Part shown: piece by piece, positions 61,051-64,000 of the stretch
How positions within the stretch are numbered: position 1 is the stretch's first letter
Layout: each line of letters opens with the position of its first letter
Source of the DNA: Armatimonadota bacterium
GTDB taxonomy: Bacteria > Armatimonadota > Fimbriimonadia > Fimbriimonadales > Fimbriimonadaceae
Length of the DNA stretch: 64,000 nt
Direction: 5' to 3'
Assembly: GCA_018268355.1 (NCBI GenBank)
Contig: JAFDWR010000003.1
Coordinates: 186,001 to 250,000 of the forward strand
Notes under the pieces: model-generated
Told to the model about the DNA's origin: nothing
Database searches by the model: none
What the model saw: the letters and a program-made list of their open reading frames with translations, nothing else
Translations under genes and position numbers: made by a program

Positions 61051-62097
61051 ATGGGGTTCTACGAGTCCATTCTCCGGCCACTCGCCTTCCGGCTCGACCC
61101 CGAAACCGTCCATCATCTCGCCTTCGGCCTCCTCGAGCGCGGCCTCATCCGCTCGCAAGCCTTCACGGACCTCCGCCTTGAGCAAACCGTGCTTGGCATC
61201 CGCTTTCCAAACCCGTTTGGACTGGCGGCGGGATTCGACAAGGACGCGAGGGCGATCAATCACTGGCACAAGCTCGGCTTTGGCTTCTTTGAGGTCGGCA
61301 CAATTACCCAGCACGCCCAGCCCGGCAACCCGAAGCCCCGCCTCTTCCGCCTCCCCGCCGACCGTGCGCTGATCAACCGATTTGGGTTCAACAATGAGGG
61401 CGCAGAAGCCGCCGCCAAGCGACTCGCGGGTTCGAATTCGCCCTTGCCCTTCGGCGTGAACCTCGGCAAGAGTAAGGTCACCCCACTGGAGAAAGCGAAC
61501 GACGACTACCTTGCCTCGCTCGCCCTGCTCAAAGACTTCGGGAGCTACGTGGCGATCAACGTCAGCTCGCCAAACACGCCCGGCCTCCGTGGTCTGCAGG
61601 ACAAAGCCCCCCTCCTCGATCTGCTCCATGCTGTGCGCGGCGCGTTGGGTTCAAAGCCCTTGCTGGTCAAAATCGCCCCCGACCTCGAACCGTCTGCCCT
61701 GACCGACATCGTCGATGTCGTCATCCAAACCGGTGTCGATGGCGTGATCGCCACCAACACCACGCTCAGCCGAGCCGGTCTGAAGTCGCCCGAAAGCCTG
61801 AGCCAGGAGCAGGGCGGCCTTTCGGGTGCCCCGGTGAGGGAAAAGGCGAATGACGTCATCCGCCAGCTTCGCACCGAACTTCCGACCGAGAAGGTCATCA
61901 TCGGCGTCGGCGGGGTCTTCAACGGAGATGACGTTTACGAGAAGATCGCCCTCGGCTGCCACCTGGTCCAGGTCTATACCGGTTGGATTTATGGCGGGCC
62001 CTCGATGGTGCCAACGGCCCTCCGCCAACTCGTGGCGCGGATGAACCGCGAAGGCATTTATTCACTCGGGGAACTCCGCGGGTCCGCACTCAGTTGA
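61051..62097 (+). CDS. pyrD: dihydroorotate dehydrogenase (quinone), class 2
   Basis: This FMN enzyme oxidises dihydroorotate to orotate and passes electrons to quinone. The 348 residues have the class 2 N-terminal membrane helix region (FYESILRPLAFRL), GLAAGFDKDARAI near 55, RLPADRALINRFGFNNEG near 101, the catalytic serine in NVSSPNTPGLRGLQ near 170 and the late GVGGVFNGDDVYEKI. Length and tail match E. coli PyrD. A TAAACT lies nine bases before the ATG. It stands between the cyclophilin pair and a rhomboid gene. Confidence 0.95.
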   Translation: MGFYESILRPLAFRLDPETVHHLAFGLLERGLIRSQAFTDLRLEQTVLGIRFPNPFGLAAGFDKDARAINHWHKLGFGFFEVGTITQHAQPGNPKPRLFRLPADRALINRFGFNNEGAEAAAKRLAGSNSPLPFGVNLGKSKVTPLEKANDDYLASLALLKDFGSYVAINVSSPNTPGLRGLQDKAPLLDLLHAVRGALGSKPLLVKIAPDLEPSALTDIVDVVIQTGVDGVIATNTTLSRAGLKSPESLSQEQGGLSGAPVREKANDVIRQLRTELPTEKVIIGVGGVFNGDDVYEKIALGCHLVQVYTGWIYGGPSMVPTALRQLVARMNREGIYSLGELRGSALS

Positions 62098-62155
62098 TTT
62101 CACGGAAGGTTGCGGCGACCTTCGCGAGCGTCCTTAGTACACTAGTCAGAAGCCC

Positions 62156-62839
62156 ATGTTGCCGATTCGCGACGATCGCGCCCACCGAACAATCCCGTAT
62201 GTGACGTGGGCACTCTTGGGTCTCAACCTCCTACTTTTCCTTTGGGACCGTCAAGGAAGGGTCTTCGGGCCAAACCTCATCTTCAGCGATCTCGCGATGC
62301 GGCCGAGCGAGGTCGTCGGCGCGATCAAGGGTCCCGACCGCTTCGCGATCGTCACGATCTTCACGAGCATGTTCCTCCACGGAAGCCTGCTCCACCTCTT
62401 CGGAAACGGCGTCTTCCTGATGGTCTTCGGGCCTTCGGTCGAGGCGGCGATGGGCTCCTGGCGGTTCGCCTTGTACTACCTGGGCTGGGGCATCTTCGCC
62501 GCAATGACCCACACCTTTGTCGATCCCCACTCGATTGTCCCCACCATTGGGGCGAGCGGCGCGATTGGCGGTGTCCTTGGTGCCTACTTCCTTCTCTTTC
62601 CCAGCAGCAAGATCGAGATCGTCATTCCCATCCTCGCCTTCCTTTCTTTTGAGGTCGCGGCGTACATTGTTCTCGGCCTCTGGTTCGCCTATCAGATCTT
62701 CATCCCCCAGGAGGGCGTTGCGAATTGGGCCCATGCGGGCGGATTCCTCGCCGGGATGATCACCGTTCTGCTCATGGGTGGGCGAGCGGTCATACTTTTA
62801 GGCCGAGAGCAGGAGTTCGAAGATGACGATGATGCGTAA
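62156..62839 (+). CDS. rhomboid-family intramembrane serine protease
   Basis: The 227 residues have six TM segments with the rhomboid motifs FLHGSLLHLFGNGVFL near 66, the nucleophile in GASGAIGGVLGAY near 138 and the His in WAHAGGFLAGM near 192. Both catalytic residues are intact. The acidic tail EFEDDDDA is unusual and overlaps the next gene's start by 17 bases. TACACT 12 bases before the ATG may be its -10. It is the second rhomboid in the window, with no helical extension. Confidence 0.9.
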   Translation: MLPIRDDRAHRTIPYVTWALLGLNLLLFLWDRQGRVFGPNLIFSDLAMRPSEVVGAIKGPDRFAIVTIFTSMFLHGSLLHLFGNGVFLMVFGPSVEAAMGSWRFALYYLGWGIFAAMTHTFVDPHSIVPTIGASGAIGGVLGAYFLLFPSSKIEIVIPILAFLSFEVAAYIVLGLWFAYQIFIPQEGVANWAHAGGFLAGMITVLLMGGRAVILLGREQEFEDDDDA

Positions 62840-64000
62840 GGTTTTTGATGGCGGCTGGCCGCGATGGTTCATCGTGAGCGCCGCGCTCACGCTCCTGCTT
62901 TGTGCCTTTTCCATCCAAAAGCGGGTTCGAGTCGAGCGCAACAACCGAGCCACTGCCCTTGCGGTGGACATGGATGTCATCGAAACCCTTGCCGCCTCGG
63001 ACGGCCGAACGCTTCCCGAAGCGCTGAAGGACCTCCGGGCCCAAGGCGTTTACGCCGCGGTCATCAGCGAAGAAACACTTGGCGAGGTCATCCAGCGAAA
63101 TGACGCCCACGTCGAAGGCGATATGCTCGCGATCCCGGCCTCGGGTCGCCTCACCGAGCGAATCAAGAAGGGCGTCCTCGCCCGATTCCCGAAGGCGGAT
63201 TTCAAGACCCTCGAAGACGGCGGCCTCGTGATCGTGGGCGTTCCGATGAGCGACCTCCGCACGACGAGCCTTGGCATCGACCCCGACCTCAGCCGGACCG
63301 CTCGCGCCGCCGGAATGACCGTCATCGGACGGCTCGGCAACCCCCTCGGCGCGACCCCTGAATACATCGACAAGACGATCGGTTGGATGCGCCAGATGGG
63401 CGCGAAGGTGTTTCTGCCCCTAGGCGAGCAAGTTCTCGGTCGGCGCGAAGCCCTGAAATCCACCGTCGAGGCGCTCCGCAAGTACGGCGTTCTCTACGCC
63501 ACCCCCGAATTCACCAAGATTGGTGGCGACGCCAACATCGTCGACAACGCGCCCGAACTGGTCGTTCGGCTCCACTCGGCCCAAGCCGCCGAGCTCGACA
63601 AATTGCCCTATGAAGAAGCGGTCGACAGGTATGCAAAGGCGAGCCGAGAGCGGAACATGCGCATCTTGCTCATCCGGCCGGTGAGCAACTCGGGCACAAG
63701 CGGTATCGCCTCTCTCGCCAAGTTTGCGAAGGACATCCACGATTCGATCGTCCACGATGGCGGCGCGGTCGGCTTCATGAAGCCTTATCCCGACTCGGAG
63801 GTTTCGAGCTGGCTCAAGCTCCTCATCGTCCTGAGCCTCATCCCCGCCCTCGTTCTAGCTGCAAAGCTCGTGACCCAGTCTGATGCGATCACGCTCGTCG
63901 CCGCCGTCCTCGGGCTGCTTCTGGCGGTGGCGGGTCTGAAGATCGGCTTTGGGCTTGCCGCCCTGCTCGCAACGCTCGTCTATCCGATCCTCGCGGTCTG
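62823..64000 (+). CDS. DUF5693-family membrane protein (3' end outside window)
   Basis: The frame is open from ATG 62823 to the window edge, 392 residues so far. AGGAG at 62811-62815 lies seven bases upstream of the ATG, inside the rhomboid gene. There is one TM near 15-33, an extracytoplasmic region of about 280 residues, and from about 325 the first of several further TM segments. Conserved-looking segments are LAASDGRTLPEALKDLRAQGV and MRILLIRPVSNSG. I assign DUF5693 with moderate confidence; members occur in Firmicutes and Armatimonadota and have no known activity that I can state. Confidence 0.7.
   Translation, partial: MTMMRKVFDGGWPRWFIVSAALTLLLCAFSIQKRVRVERNNRATALAVDMDVIETLAASDGRTLPEALKDLRAQGVYAAVISEETLGEVIQRNDAHVEGDMLAIPASGRLTERIKKGVLARFPKADFKTLEDGGLVIVGVPMSDLRTTSLGIDPDLSRTARAAGMTVIGRLGNPLGATPEYIDKTIGWMRQMGAKVFLPLGEQVLGRREALKSTVEALRKYGVLYATPEFTKIGGDANIVDNAPELVVRLHSAQAAELDKLPYEEAVDRYAKASRERNMRILLIRPVSNSGTSGIASLAKFAKDIHDSIVHDGGAVGFMKPYPDSEVSSWLKLLIVLSLIPALVLAAKLVTQSDAITLVAAVLGLLLAVAGLKIGFGLAALLATLVYPILAV

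Noticed and set aside
62106-62122. Possible terminator after pyrD (GAAGGT...ACCTTC)
   Set aside because: Only six pairs and no T-run after it.
1-64000. CRISPR array, insertion sequence, prophage, integrase or rRNA
   Set aside because: No direct-repeat array, transposase, integrase or rRNA sequence was seen on reading either strand.

Overview
The window is an ordinary-looking, gene-dense stretch of a high-G+C bacterial chromosome (about 60% G+C by eye) with roughly 60 protein genes, one tRNA gene, and no phage, insertion sequence, CRISPR array or rRNA that I can see. The cell is probably a diderm rod: it has MreBCD, FtsZ, lipoprotein processing (Lgt), an outer-membrane-barrel-like protein and secretin/TonB-type STN domains. 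It also has RNase J, a RemA (DUF370) protein, a DUF1385 protein and fused nucleotidyltransferase/mutase enzymes. This mix, with several large proteins I cannot place, fits Armatimonadota (Fimbriimonas-like) best. That assignment is inference from gene content, not a phylogenetic result.

Layout. 1-5 kb: two ABC proteins and asnS on the minus strand. 5-8.2 kb: remA-mreB-mreC-mreD. 8.2-18.3 kb: glutamate dehydrogenase, dnaA, thiamine pyrophosphokinase, an FHA protein, purM, tRNA-Lys, a chemoreceptor, pyrG and a creatininase-family protein. 18.3-23.7 kb: a barrel-like protein, then hflX-prmC-def-fmt and a membrane-anchored beta-propeller. 23.7-32 kb: an STN-domain protein, a zinc-finger anti-sigma-like protein, a HAD phosphatase, a TPR protein, a nucleotidyltransferase with a degenerate phosphomannomutase domain, and a large exported protein. 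32-44.5 kb: an MBL hydrolase, DUF1015, a prenyl synthase, ftsZ, an exported WD40-caspase protein, dapF, a 650-residue unknown, a thioesterase, lgt and a phosphoesterase. 44.5-52.9 kb: a YHS protein, secG, a CBS-DUF1385 fusion, pfkA, efp, a cysteine-rich membrane protein, an RtcA-like protein, rnj, a PilZ protein and mntR. 52.9-64 kb: yebC, a rhomboid, a DUF374 acyltransferase, tatD, queF-tnaA, two cyclophilins, pyrD, a second rhomboid and a DUF5693 protein cut by the window edge.

Three structural themes stand out. First, at least nine gene starts, and the tRNA 5' end, lie exactly six bases downstream of a TANNNT-like -10 hexamer. This suggests widespread leaderless transcription and also fixes several start codons. 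Second, convergent gene pairs are bimodal: they are separated by a strong hairpin terminator, or they share a four-base double stop (CTAG, TTAA or TTAG), with a single eight-base overlap at the left edge. Third, an apparent operon joins a cysteine-rich membrane protein, an RtcA-like protein whose active-site histidine position is arginine, and RNase J. I consider this the best candidate here for an undescribed RNA-processing system. No gap of 300 bases or more lacks a gene. The largest (4989-5256) holds the divergent start region between a hypothetical gene and the remA-mre cluster, and I see no RNA or open reading frame there that I would defend.
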